The position numbers were made by a program, and so were the translations under genes. From Acidobacteriota bacterium (lineage in GTDB: Bacteria > Acidobacteriota > Terriglobia > Terriglobales > Acidobacteriaceae), in NCBI GenBank assembly GCA_021851335.1, contig JAJZEA010000009.1:1-64000 (forward strand): DNA of 64,000 nt. Reading direction: 5' to 3'. Below are positions 7,837-16,160 of the stretch, piece by piece (position 1 is the first letter of the stretch; every line of letters starts with the position of its first letter). Under the pieces are notes generated by a model, which made no database searches, had not been told where the DNA came from, and saw only the letters and a program-made list of their open reading frames with translations.

Positions 7837-8832
7837 GTGGCGATACAGAAGACACAGCAGGCGCGCACCAGTTATCGAGGACGGCTGGCACCGTCGCCGA
7901 CCGGACTGCTGCATGTGGGCCATGCGCGAACCTTCTGGACGGCGAGCCAGCGGGCGCGCGATGCGGGTGGAACGCTGATTCTGCGCATGGATGATCTGGA
8001 CCCGGAGCGCAGCCGCGCCGAGTATGCCGAGGCGTCGATCGAGGATCTGCGCTGGCTGGGCATTCGCTGGCAGGAGGGTCCGGATAAGGGCGGCGAACGG
8101 GGACCGTATCAGCAAAGCAAGCGCCTGCCACACTATGAGGCGGCGCTGCACAAGCTGATTCGCCGAGGATTTGTCTATCCCTGCCGCTGCTCGCGTCGCG
8201 ATCTGTCGCGAAGCGCGCTGGCTCCGCATGAGAGTCGTTCCAGCTATAGCTCAGCCGGGCATGGGATGCAGCTGCGTGGCGGGGACTTGCGTGATGCGGA
8301 GTCTCGTGGCGGGGACTTGCGTAATATCGACACGGACGATGAGCCGATCTATCCGGGAACCTGCCGGACGTTTGATGTGGAGCTGGCGCAGCTTCCCGGG
8401 CCAACGTCCGCGCGGCTACTGCCTCAGAATGTGAACTGGCGCTTTCGCGTGCCGGACGGCGTGCCGGTGGAGTTTGTGGACCGGAATCTGGGACCGCAGC
8501 GTTTTGTGGCCGGTGTGGATTTTGGAGACTTTCTGGTGTGGCGACGCGACAATGTGCCAAGCTATCAGCTTGCTTCGACGGTCGACGACGGCATGATGGA
8601 GATCAGCGAAGTGGTGCGCGGCGCGGACTTGCTGAAGTCCACAGCGCGGCAGATTCTGTTGTTTCGCGCGCTGGGCTACGCGGCGCCGAACTGGTTTCAC
8701 TGCGAGCTGGTGCTGGATCACAACGGGCAGCGATTGGCCAAGCGCCACGATGCTCTGGCGCTGCGCACGCTGCGCCAGCGTGGACTGACGCCGATGAATA
8801 TTCTGTCGGCGGCGATGCCGGTGATGGCATAA
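7837..8832 (+). CDS. gluQ: Glutamyl-Q tRNA(Asp) synthetase
   Basis: About 331 residues from a GTG start. It shows the class I HIGH-type signature (APSPTGLLHVGHA, residues about 18-30), zinc-ligand cysteines (PCRCSRRDL and later YPGTC), and a KMSKS-like loop (RLAKRHDA). It lacks the tRNA-anticodon domains of GluRS, the hallmark of GluQ-RS, which attaches Glu to the queuosine of tRNA(Asp). Between the first zinc cysteines and YPGTC lies an insert with two near-identical 10-residue units (RGGDLRDAES, RGGDLRNIDT) encoded by an 18-base direct repeat. There is no obvious Shine-Dalgarno before the GTG; the gene stands alone. Confidence 0.93.
   Translation: MAIQKTQQARTSYRGRLAPSPTGLLHVGHARTFWTASQRARDAGGTLILRMDDLDPERSRAEYAEASIEDLRWLGIRWQEGPDKGGERGPYQQSKRLPHYEAALHKLIRRGFVYPCRCSRRDLSRSALAPHESRSSYSSAGHGMQLRGGDLRDAESRGGDLRNIDTDDEPIYPGTCRTFDVELAQLPGPTSARLLPQNVNWRFRVPDGVPVEFVDRNLGPQRFVAGVDFGDFLVWRRDNVPSYQLASTVDDGMMEISEVVRGADLLKSTARQILLFRALGYAAPNWFHCELVLDHNGQRLAKRHDALALRTLRQRGLTPMNILSAAMPVMA
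8275..8322 (+). repeat. In-frame tandem repeat in gluQ
   Basis: The 18-base string CGTGGCGGGGACTTGCGT occurs at 8275-8292 and again at 8305-8322, a 30-base period that adds ten residues per unit within the zinc-region insert of the synthetase. Confidence 0.85.
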
Positions 8833-8840
8833 ACAAACAG

Positions 8841-9227
8841 CTACTTCAGCTTCAGCTCAAAGTGCAGTTCTGTGCGTGAATCAAAGGAACTGATGCCTTT
8901 CACGCTGCTTTTGAGCTTTCCCTTTTGCGCCCATACCTGATAGTCGTCAATCATTCCGATCTGGGCAAAGCGAAAGTCGCCTTTCTCGGTGCTGGTGAAG
9001 CTGCGAATGTTTTTGGTCTTCAGGTCTTCGAGAAACACAGTCGCGCCGCTGACGGTTTGACTGTGATCATCGATGACGATGCCCTCGATATCGCGACGGC
9101 TGAAGTTTTGTGCTTGAGTGAGAGGGGTGGACAGCAGAATGCCGCAGGCCAGCGCAAGCAGGCAGACGGACACAGCGCGGCGAAAGATGACGCCACGTTG
9201 ATCCGAGGATGATTCCGGTGCGGTCAT
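8841..9227 (-). CDS. Small secreted CarboxypepD_reg-like protein
   Basis: About 128 residues with a signal peptide (AVSVCLLALACGILLSTPL, cleavage after LTQA). The mature part is a single beta-sandwich of the carboxypeptidase regulatory-like type (IEGIVIDDHSQTVSGATVFLEDLKT), ending in a beta strand HFELKLK. In acidobacteria such domains occur as secreted stand-alone proteins and on TonB-dependent receptors. No enzymatic residues are visible. The ATG at 9227 overlaps the stop of the upstream LysW-like gene (ATGA), so the two are translationally coupled. Confidence 0.8.
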   Translation of the reverse strand: MTAPESSSDQRGVIFRRAVSVCLLALACGILLSTPLTQAQNFSRRDIEGIVIDDHSQTVSGATVFLEDLKTKNIRSFTSTEKGDFRFAQIGMIDDYQVWAQKGKLKSSVKGISSFDSRTELHFELKLK

Positions 9228-9421
9228 TCTTCTTCGCCTTCCTCGTACAGGTCTGCATCTTCCTCGTCCAGGTCATCGGGATCGACAGCGGCCAGTTCCA
9301 GCGGATCGATGGCAACAATTTCATATTGCGCGCCGCATTCATCACAAACCACGATGTCGCCTTCCTCGACAATCTCTTCGTCAATGTCCAGCGGGCTTTC
9401 GCACTCAGAACAATCCGGCAT
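9224..9421 (-). CDS. LysW-like acidic zinc-ribbon protein
   Basis: About 65 residues from ATG 9421, preceded by GGAGG at 11 bases; longer upstream starts are less likely. It has CSEC at residues 4-7 and CDEC near 26-29, a four-Cys zinc ribbon, followed by AQYEIVAIDPLELA and a very acidic tail ending YEEGEEE. This matches the architecture of LysW amino-group carrier proteins of lysine/arginine biosynthesis, which end in EDWGE. The exact C-terminal motif is absent, and no LysX/LysZ partner genes are near. It could be a carrier for another ligase or simply a zinc-binding protein. Coupled by ATGA overlap to the secreted protein downstream. Confidence 0.75.
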   Translation of the reverse strand: MPDCSECESPLDIDEEIVEEGDIVVCDECGAQYEIVAIDPLELAAVDPDDLDEEDADLYEEGEEE

Positions 9422-9630
9422 AGCGGGTAAATCCTCCAGGTATCTCGATTGCGGACGGAAGCCGTCCGGCAATCGCGGCACGGCAATTTATGATTGCATC
9501 AGGATGCAGCCCTGACTTGGCTAGTTTGAGGTGAATGGCGGGCCGTGGTCAAGCCCCAGGCAAGCCCCGCAGCATGTCGAGTCCTGTATCCGATGCAGAT
9601 GGGGATCGTGAGCCGGAGAGGATAAAAACA

Positions 9631-11145
9631 GTGAAACGCTGGAGTCGGATGGGTGGAGTGTGTGCCGCGGTTGTCCTCTGTGCGGCGAGTGTGTCAGAAC
9701 AGTCGAAAGCCGCAACGATGCAGGTTCTGCCGGATTATCGGGCCTATGGCGCGCCGCTGACAGCCGCACCGGCTGACCCGCAAATCTCCGCGGCGCTGCG
9801 GCAGATTTCTGCAACGCGGATCCAGAAGACGATTGCGACGCTGGTTGCGTTTGGCACGCGCAGCACGCTCTCGAGCATGGAGACGGACCTGCCGCAGGGA
9901 CAGGGCGTGACCGCGGCCGCGGATTGGATTTACGCGCAGTTCGAGTCGATCAGCCAGCAGTGTGGCGGATGCCTGGAGGTGAAGCGCGATACCTTTGTGC
10001 AGCCGGTGTCGGGTCGTGTGGCGCGACCCACGACGCTTACAAATGTGTACGCGATTTTGCGCGGAACCGAGCCAAACGGACCGATCTTTCTAGTGACCGG
10101 GCACTACGACTCCCGCAACACTGCGATCATGGACGATCATGGGGTGGCTCCAGGTGCGAACGATGATGCTTCCGGCGTCGCGGTTTCGCTGGAGTCGGCG
10201 CGGGTGCTCTCGGCAGCGAGCCGCAAAGCCGGCTGGCCGGGCACGCTTATCTTTGTCGCCGTCGCCGGCGAAGAGCAGGGATTGTACGGGTCCGGACATC
10301 TGGCGGAGCTGGCGCGCAGCCAGGGATGGAATCTGGCCGGGGTGCTGAACAACGACATTGTGGGCGGCGATACGACGCCGGGAGACAGCCTGCAGCGAAA
10401 GGACGTGGTCCGCGTCTTCTCCGAGGGAGTGCCGACAACGGCCACGCCGGAGCAGACGCGACGCATTCGCGCACTGGGGCTGATGGACGACGCGCCCAGT
10501 CGGCAGCTTGCTCGCGCGATGGATGCCGCGGCAAGGACGTATCTGAACGGGCTGCACGGCGAGCCGAAGTTCACGGTGTTTCTGGTAGCCAGGCCGGATC
10601 GGTATCTGCGTGGCGGCGACCACATGAGCTTCAATCAACAGGGGTTTGCCGCAGTGCGCGTGACGGAGTGGCGAGAAAACTTTGACCATCAGCACCAGAA
10701 TGTACGCGTGGAAAACGGCGTGCAGTATGGCGATCTGCTGAAGTTTGTGGACTTCCGCTATGTGGCGAATGTGGCGCGGCTGAATGCGGCGACACTGGCC
10801 ACGCTGGCCGCAGCACCGAGCGCGCCGCGCGGCCTGCGAATCCATGCCGAACGGCTGGAAAACGGGACCACTCTGAGCTGGAATGCACCGGAACCAAAGC
10901 CTTCCCGAGCCTTCCACTATCAACTGGTGTGGCGCGTGACGGATGCCGCGGACTGGCAGTACGGCAAGGCTATTCCGGCATCGGGCGCGCAGCCGGTCCT
11001 GGTGACGGTGCCCGTTTCCAAGGACAATGTAATCTTTGGTGTGCGCACGGTGGATGCGGATGGACATGCCAGCGTTGTGACGACGGTGGAAGTGCCTGCG
11101 GGAACGCCCGGCGGCGCGAAGCATCCGTGGGAAACGGCGAAGTAA
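9631..11145 (+). CDS. Secreted M28-family metallopeptidase
   Basis: About 504 residues from GTG 9631, chosen because GGAGAGG lies nine bases upstream and a signal peptide follows (MGGVCAAVVLCAASVS). The M28 zinc ligands are visible: TGHYDS (His), GANDDASG (bridging Asp), GEEQGLYGS (catalytic Glu), NNDIVGGD (Asp), and the late His in GDHMSFNQQG. A C-terminal fibronectin-like domain (about 420-500; GLRIHAERLENGTTLSW) follows. It likely acts as a periplasmic or extracellular aminopeptidase. The gene is monocistronic, with the rhomboid-like gene 60 bases downstream. Confidence 0.88.
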   Translation: MKRWSRMGGVCAAVVLCAASVSEQSKAATMQVLPDYRAYGAPLTAAPADPQISAALRQISATRIQKTIATLVAFGTRSTLSSMETDLPQGQGVTAAADWIYAQFESISQQCGGCLEVKRDTFVQPVSGRVARPTTLTNVYAILRGTEPNGPIFLVTGHYDSRNTAIMDDHGVAPGANDDASGVAVSLESARVLSAASRKAGWPGTLIFVAVAGEEQGLYGSGHLAELARSQGWNLAGVLNNDIVGGDTTPGDSLQRKDVVRVFSEGVPTTATPEQTRRIRALGLMDDAPSRQLARAMDAAARTYLNGLHGEPKFTVFLVARPDRYLRGGDHMSFNQQGFAAVRVTEWRENFDHQHQNVRVENGVQYGDLLKFVDFRYVANVARLNAATLATLAAAPSAPRGLRIHAERLENGTTLSWNAPEPKPSRAFHYQLVWRVTDAADWQYGKAIPASGAQPVLVTVPVSKDNVIFGVRTVDADGHASVVTTVEVPAGTPGGAKHPWETAK

Positions 11146-11205
11146 AATCCCGCGTCCCGGAATGACAGCGCGGCAAGTGTGGATGTAACCTGACGAAAGA
11201 GACCC

Positions 11206-12030
11206 ATGCCCGGCTATCGTTCCGTCCAGTTCGCTTTTCCGGAGTTTTCCGGAGCCACACGCAAGCTGATTCTTTGGAATCTGGCTGCCTATTTTGTCCT
11301 GCTGGTGGCTGGTGCGCTGCATCTGCCGGGTAGTGGATTGCTTCCGGGCTGGCTGGGGTTGCTGCCGCCGTATTTTCTGCACGGAATGCTGTGGCAGCCG
11401 CTGACCTACAGCTTTGTCCATCTTTCCTTGCTGGGCACGGCGCTGGAACTGCTTTCACTTTGGTTCATCGCAGGTTTTCTGGAATCGTTCCATCCGGGCA
11501 AGTGGGTGATGGGGTTGTATGCGGCGTCGGTGATTGGCTCGGCTCTGACCGCGGTCGCCATCTATGCGCTGGAGCTGGCGACCGGCCACTACGGCGATAT
11601 GGCGATCCTGACCGGGTGCATGGGCGGCATCTTCGGGCTGATTACGGCCATCGGAATCCTCTACGGCGAGATGGAGTTTCAGCTTTTTTTCGTGCTCGGC
11701 ATCAAGGCGAAGTATCTGGCGATTCTCTATGGTCTGATTGCGCTGGCGGAGACCTTTGGCGACCAGCGTATCTATGCATTTGCGCAACTGGGCGGAGGTC
11801 TGGCGGCGTATCTGTATCTTCGTCTGGCGCCGCGCAAAGGGCTGTTTTTCAGCCTGAGCGAAGGATGGTACGGGCTGCGAAACCGGTATTACCGATGGAA
11901 GCGGCGACGTGCGGCGGCGCGCTTTGAGGTCTACATGCGCAAGCAGGGGCGGACGGTGCGGTTTGACAGCCAGGGCCGTCTGATCGAGGACGATCAAGAC
12001 TCGGGGAACGACCGAAGCCATTGGAACTGA
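11206..12030 (+). CDS. Rhomboid-like membrane protein without the catalytic dyad
   Basis: About 274 residues with six hydrophobic segments in the rhomboid arrangement: a first span, a Trp/His-containing loop and second span (WQPLTYSFVHLSLLGTALE), and later GCMGGIFGL and FAQLGGGLAAYLYLR. In active rhomboid proteases the fourth span carries GxSG and the sixth carries His before GG. Here the equivalent positions are Met139 and Gln194, so both catalytic residues are replaced. The C-terminal basic cytoplasmic tail (YRWKRRRAAARFEVYMRKQG) ends in an acidic stretch. The protein is therefore probably a pseudoprotease with a binding or chaperone role. The fold call is by motif alignment by eye. Confidence 0.75.
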   Translation: MPGYRSVQFAFPEFSGATRKLILWNLAAYFVLLVAGALHLPGSGLLPGWLGLLPPYFLHGMLWQPLTYSFVHLSLLGTALELLSLWFIAGFLESFHPGKWVMGLYAASVIGSALTAVAIYALELATGHYGDMAILTGCMGGIFGLITAIGILYGEMEFQLFFVLGIKAKYLAILYGLIALAETFGDQRIYAFAQLGGGLAAYLYLRLAPRKGLFFSLSEGWYGLRNRYYRWKRRRAAARFEVYMRKQGRTVRFDSQGRLIEDDQDSGNDRSHWN

Positions 12031-12056
12031 GGCGATGCGGGTCGAATGAGTTTTCT

Positions 12057-12081
12057 CCCATGCTTCTCCCGTCAGCATGGG
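12057..12081 (+). other. Hairpin in the leader of the fliB-like gene
   Basis: CCCATGCT (12057-12064) pairs with AGCATGGG (12074-12081) across a nine-base loop, ending 24 bases before the methylase start. No T-run follows on either strand, so a role in message stability or translation control is possible but unproven. Confidence 0.3.
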
Positions 12082-12105
12082 TCGTGAACTGCCTGCAATC
12101 TGTGC

Positions 12106-13596
12106 ATGGCTCGATCTTCCCATCCCGCGACGCAGGTTCCGAGTTTGCCGACGGTTGTGCCAGGTTTGGGTCAGATTCCAGACTTGCCTCCGGTGCTGCC
12201 ACCGATCGACAAGCGCTCTCTGCCACTTGCGCCAGGAGCAATCCTTCCGCCGCTGGACTATGCGGTGGGTTTTCAATGTGTTGGGCCGGCCTGCGAGGAT
12301 AGCTGCTGCAAGGCATGGGATCTACGGATGGACCAGGCGACATATGAGCGCTATCAGTTGATTCCAGCCGAAAGCCTGCTGGGACAGGTGGTGCAGCAGT
12401 CCGTAGTCGTGCTGCCAGAGCCGCGCGAGCAACAGTCGTATGCGCGGATTCTGCTGAACGAGGCTCTGGAGTGCCCGTTTCTGACGGAAGAAAAGTGGTG
12501 TGGCATCCAGCAGACTCTTGGGGAAGAAGCGTTATCGCCAATCTGCCGGACGTATCCGCGCATAGCGCGAAAGTTACCCTCGGGACGCATCGAGACAACC
12601 CTGCATCTCTCCTGCCCGGAGGCAGCTCGGCTGATGCTCCTGACCGGAAGCACGGAGAGGATTGGAGTCTCTGGAGGGAAAACCGCCGCGTCCAATTTGT
12701 CGGCTGCGCCCAGTTTGCTGACCGGGTATGACGCGTTGGTGAAACAGAGCTTGCGTGCGATGGCTGCCTCCGATGCTGCCCACTTCGACGGGACTCGATT
12801 TGCGGAAATGATTCTGGTCCTGACGCGTAGCTTTCTGCGGCTGCTACTGCGTGATCGCCGCTATTCGCTCGGCGAACGTCTCTGGCTGATGAGTGTGTTC
12901 GCATGCCGCATGCAGGCCTTGCTGCCGATCCGGGATTCCGGCGCAGCGAAACAATTTCCAGCACTGCTCGCGGAGTTTTGCCGACTGGCTCAAGCCGGGA
13001 CGATTCTTCCTGCTTTGGCGCAAGTGGCAGGTGAGGCGACGATGCAACTGGCGTTGACGCTTGGGCTGGTGAATCAACGGCTGGGGCGGGCGATGAACAG
13101 CCTGCGCTTTCTGGATGACTTCAAAGCTTTTCTGGATGGGATCGGTTATCGGCCGGGGATGACTCCGGAGAGCCTGGCTCCATCCTGGCTGCGAGCCGAG
13201 AGTGAGGCTTTTGCGCCGTGGGTGGAAGCGCATCCCTGGCTGCTTGAAAACTATCTGGAACATGCTCTGGATCGCAGTGGATTTCCCTTTGGCAAGGACT
13301 GGGATCAACCCAATCCAGAGGAAGATTGCCACGCGCTGTTGACGCATTTTGTCGTCCTTCGCACGCTGCTGATTGGTGTGGCTGCAACGCGAGGATCAGA
13401 CTTCTCGGCCGAGCACGCCGTGCGTCTGGTGCAGAACTACAGTCGCATGGTAGATCATCATGCAGAATTTCTGGCGGCTGCGGCAAGGATGCTGGCCGAG
13501 GTGCACTGGACAGATTCCGGCAGTCTTGCGGGGCTGCTGCTGGAGTGCTCCGGAAGGACAGGGAACAGTCACCCGGAAGACCGCGCAATGGCATAA
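12106..13596 (+). CDS. fliB: FliB-type lysine-N-methylase
   Basis: About 496 residues, soluble. The N-terminal third carries the Cys-rich signature of the flagellin lysine-N-methylase family: FQCVGPACEDSCCKAWD near residue 55, then CPFLTEEKWCGIQ and a CRTYPRI motif, which together form a likely metal/Fe-S cluster site. The rest is helical. In Salmonella, FliB methylates flagellin lysines. No flagellar gene is present in the window, so the real substrate here is open. The first 40 residues are Pro-rich and poorly conserved-looking, there is no clear ribosome-binding site, and the start could lie further in. FabD follows after 12 bases. Confidence 0.78.
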   Translation: MARSSHPATQVPSLPTVVPGLGQIPDLPPVLPPIDKRSLPLAPGAILPPLDYAVGFQCVGPACEDSCCKAWDLRMDQATYERYQLIPAESLLGQVVQQSVVVLPEPREQQSYARILLNEALECPFLTEEKWCGIQQTLGEEALSPICRTYPRIARKLPSGRIETTLHLSCPEAARLMLLTGSTERIGVSGGKTAASNLSAAPSLLTGYDALVKQSLRAMAASDAAHFDGTRFAEMILVLTRSFLRLLLRDRRYSLGERLWLMSVFACRMQALLPIRDSGAAKQFPALLAEFCRLAQAGTILPALAQVAGEATMQLALTLGLVNQRLGRAMNSLRFLDDFKAFLDGIGYRPGMTPESLAPSWLRAESEAFAPWVEAHPWLLENYLEHALDRSGFPFGKDWDQPNPEEDCHALLTHFVVLRTLLIGVAATRGSDFSAEHAVRLVQNYSRMVDHHAEFLAAAARMLAEVHWTDSGSLAGLLLECSGRTGNSHPEDRAMA

Positions 13597-13608
13597 AATG
13601 CAGAGGAT

Positions 13609-14553
13609 ATGAGCAAGAAAAACGTAGGACTTTTGTTTCCAGGTCAAGGCTCACAGGCGGTTGGCATGGGCCGTGCGCTGGCTGAGGCATTTCCAGTGGC
13701 GGCGGAGACCTTTGCGGAGGCCGACGAAGCGCTGGGATTTGCGCTCAGCCGGGTCTTTCTCGAGGGTCCGGAAGACGAGCTTCGGTTGACGGAGAATACG
13801 CAGCCGGCGATTCTGACGGTTTCCGTGGCGGCGTATCGCGTGTTGACGGCGCACGGCGTGAATGCGTGGCTGGCGGCAGGGCATTCGCTGGGTGAGTGGT
13901 CGGCGCATGTGGCGGCAGGGACGCTTGGGTTTGCCGATGCTGTTCGCGCGGTGAAAGCGCGTGGGCGCGCGATGCAGCTGGCGGTTCCAGCGGGCGAGGG
14001 CGCGATGGCTGCGGTACTGGCGCTGGACGCGGCAACAATTGCCGCGATCTGCACCGAGGTGGCCGCAGAGACGGGACAGGTGGTTTCTGCGGCAAACTTC
14101 AATTCGCCGGACCAGACGGTGATCTCCGGCTCGAAGGCGGCGGTGGAGCGCGCCGGAGAAGTGCTGAAGGCGCGTGGCGCGCGGCGCGTGGTGCCGCTGC
14201 CGGTGAGCGCGCCCTTCCATTGCGCGCTGATGGCTCCAGCGCAGCAGGAGGTCGAGCGAGTGCTCGACGGGATCACGCTGCTGGATCCGGGCTTTCCGGT
14301 GGCAGCGAACGTGACCGGTGCGCTGCTGATGACGGCGTCGGATGCGAAGCGGGCGTTGATCGACCAGGTGACAGGCACGGTTCAGTGGGTGAGCTGCGTA
14401 GCCAGCCTGCTTGAGCTTGGTGCGGAGGTGCTGGTTGAGGTGGGTCCGGGCAAGGTGCTGAGCGGACTGATGAGGCAGATGGACCGCGAGCAGAAGTGCC
14501 TGAACGTGGAAGACCCGGCGAGCCTGGAGAAGACGCTGGCCGAGCTGGGGTAG
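13609..14553 (+). CDS. fabD: Malonyl-CoA:ACP transacylase
   Basis: About 314 residues. Moves malonyl from CoA to acyl carrier protein for fatty-acid synthesis in the cytoplasm. The N-terminus has LLFPGQGSQAVGMG, the nucleophile motif is GHSLGEW with Ser93, and the catalytic His is in APFHCALM. Length and motifs match single-domain FabD. Unusually, it is not beside other fab genes; it follows the FliB-type gene by 12 bases. It ends five bases from the convergent VWFA pseudogene. Confidence 0.95.
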   Translation: MSKKNVGLLFPGQGSQAVGMGRALAEAFPVAAETFAEADEALGFALSRVFLEGPEDELRLTENTQPAILTVSVAAYRVLTAHGVNAWLAAGHSLGEWSAHVAAGTLGFADAVRAVKARGRAMQLAVPAGEGAMAAVLALDAATIAAICTEVAAETGQVVSAANFNSPDQTVISGSKAAVERAGEVLKARGARRVVPLPVSAPFHCALMAPAQQEVERVLDGITLLDPGFPVAANVTGALLMTASDAKRALIDQVTGTVQWVSCVASLLELGAEVLVEVGPGKVLSGLMRQMDREQKCLNVEDPASLEKTLAELG

Positions 14554-14558
14554 GGGGA

Positions 14559-15498
14559 CTATTTCGCGTAGTAGCCAGCTCTCGCGCGCACGGTCAATCC
14601 CGGGACGCGAGCGCGGATGACGACCTTCCGAAAGCCTCCATCGTGCATGGGATGGGTGGAGTAGTAACTGATGGAGTAGAGCGAGCGCAATTCAGCCTCG
14701 ATCTGTGTGAAGTCCTGATCCAGATTGGTGTGGAGCGCGTCGAAGCTCGTACCTCCGGTCTGCTGCGTCATGTGATTGAGCGCGGCGATTCCGTGGAGAC
14801 TGTCGGCGGTGGGCCTGTTGTGTTGAGTCTCCGTGTAGCGAATGGCGTCGAGAAGTACATCGGCGTCCTCGGCTGAGGCGATGGCGTTGATTTCGTCGTG
14901 CGCGCTGGAGTTTTCTTCACCGTCAGTGAAGAGGATCAGAGCTTTGCGCTGGGATGGCGCTGAGCTTTTCGCTGACAGCGGTGACGACAGCATCGTTGAG
15001 CGCGGTACCACCGTCGCGCGTGGGGTCGGGGTCTAACTCGGGGAATGCCGAGTCGTTTTTGCCGTAGCTCTGGATGCCGCGGACGATTGCGCCGGAATCG
15101 GAAGTGAAGTCGGATATGACGCGCAGGTGGTCTCCAAAACCCAGGGCAAAGACGCGGTCCCGCGGCTGAAGAATGATGTCGAGGAAGTAACGCACGTCTC
15201 GCAGATGCTGCCGGACGAACTTATCCTGACTGGGCGAAGCGTCGATGAGAAGGCCGAGCGCGAGCGGCAGGCTGGATGTGGTGGAAAAGAAACGAACAGA
15301 CTGCGGGACGCCGTCTTCCTCAATGCTGAAGCTGTTTTGATCAAGCTTAGTGAGGTTAGAGACAAGACTGCCACTGGAGTCGTGTACAGAGAACGTGAGA
15401 GTGACGAGATGTGTTTCGGCATGAAATACGGCCGTCTGCGCGAGTAGTGGCGCGGACAGAAGACAGCAAACAAACTGGAGCAGAGTGCGACGCCGCAT
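14559..15498 (-). pseudogene. Secreted VWFA-domain protein, broken by a +1 frameshift
   Basis: The first frame (start 15498) encodes a signal peptide (LLQFVCCLLSAPLLAQ) and the front of an acidobacterial VWFA protein: the MIDAS motif LLIDASPSQDKF, GFGDHLRVISDFTSD, and GGTALNDAVVTAVSEKLS. It then ends at a TGA near 14923. The second frame picks up exactly where the domain should continue (QRKALILFTDGEEN) and runs to a normal C-terminus (RARAGYYAK) at 14559. A single-base change in about 14935-14955 separates them. Everything else looks intact, so this is either a recent mutation or a sequencing error. VWFA proteins of this kind are secreted metal-dependent adhesion domains of unknown ligand. 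Confidence 0.8.
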
Positions 15499-15563
15499 GC
15501 GGAGTGAGTACGCGGCGCAAGCCAGAGTTGTTCCCTTCAGCGTCGTCCGTAGTAGAAGCGGCG

Positions 15564-16070
15564 TCAGTTATTGCCGGGCAGGGTCAGCTCGACAGGCGCA
15601 AAGCTGAGCGTGTGGCTGGAGCGGTCCCAGGCGAGAAAGAGCGCGTGGCTCTTGCGTCCATTGATGAGTGAGCCGACGATGACGGCCGATCCCCAGGTTT
15701 TGGCGACAACGATGCGATGGCTGGAGATGGTGCCGTACTCATTTTGCATGCTGTCCTGGCCCCAGTCCTGGCTGAAGCGCGAGAAGGGATAGGTGGTGTA
15801 GCGCGCAGCGTGCTGCTGCCAGGCTGAATCGTCGTTCCAGATGCCGTAGGCGGTGGGGAGATCGTTGTGCTCGACGGCGGCGAGGAACTGGTTGGTCACG
15901 CGCTGGGCGCGCCAGTAACTGTACCAGTTCCAGGGAGCTTCAATGGGGTGGCCGAGTGCAAGCCATGTGGCGATGAAGAGCACAACCAGCGCGGCGATGG
16001 AGCCAAGCGCAATGCGTGCGTGGAGACGGGCTTTTTCAGCGTCGTAGCGTGGAGCATCGAGCAGGGTCAT
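15564..16070 (-). CDS. Membrane-anchored protein of unknown function
   Basis: About 168 residues from ATG 16070, which has AAGGTGA upstream; a longer frame from 16127 lacks support. A single transmembrane helix (ALGSIAALVVLFIATWLAL, residues about 19-37) is followed by a soluble domain with aromatic residues (WNWYSYWRAQRV) and the helical/beta region QFLAAVEHNDLPTAYGIW, resembling an NTF2/DUF4878-type lipobox-free stress domain only in outline. No family assigned. It sits between ddl and the VWFA pseudogene in the same orientation (spacings 90 and 65 bases) and may be co-transcribed. Confidence 0.75.
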   Translation of the reverse strand: MTLLDAPRYDAEKARLHARIALGSIAALVVLFIATWLALGHPIEAPWNWYSYWRAQRVTNQFLAAVEHNDLPTAYGIWNDDSAWQQHAARYTTYPFSRFSQDWGQDSMQNEYGTISSHRIVVAKTWGSAVIVGSLINGRKSHALFLAWDRSSHTLSFAPVELTLPGNN

Positions 16071-16160
16071 GCGGTCACCTTGCAGAAGGAATCGCGGCGC
16101 GAAGCCTCTGGCTAAGAAAATAGACAACGCGGAGGGCGGGATGGTTCCCGCAAGGCCAGT

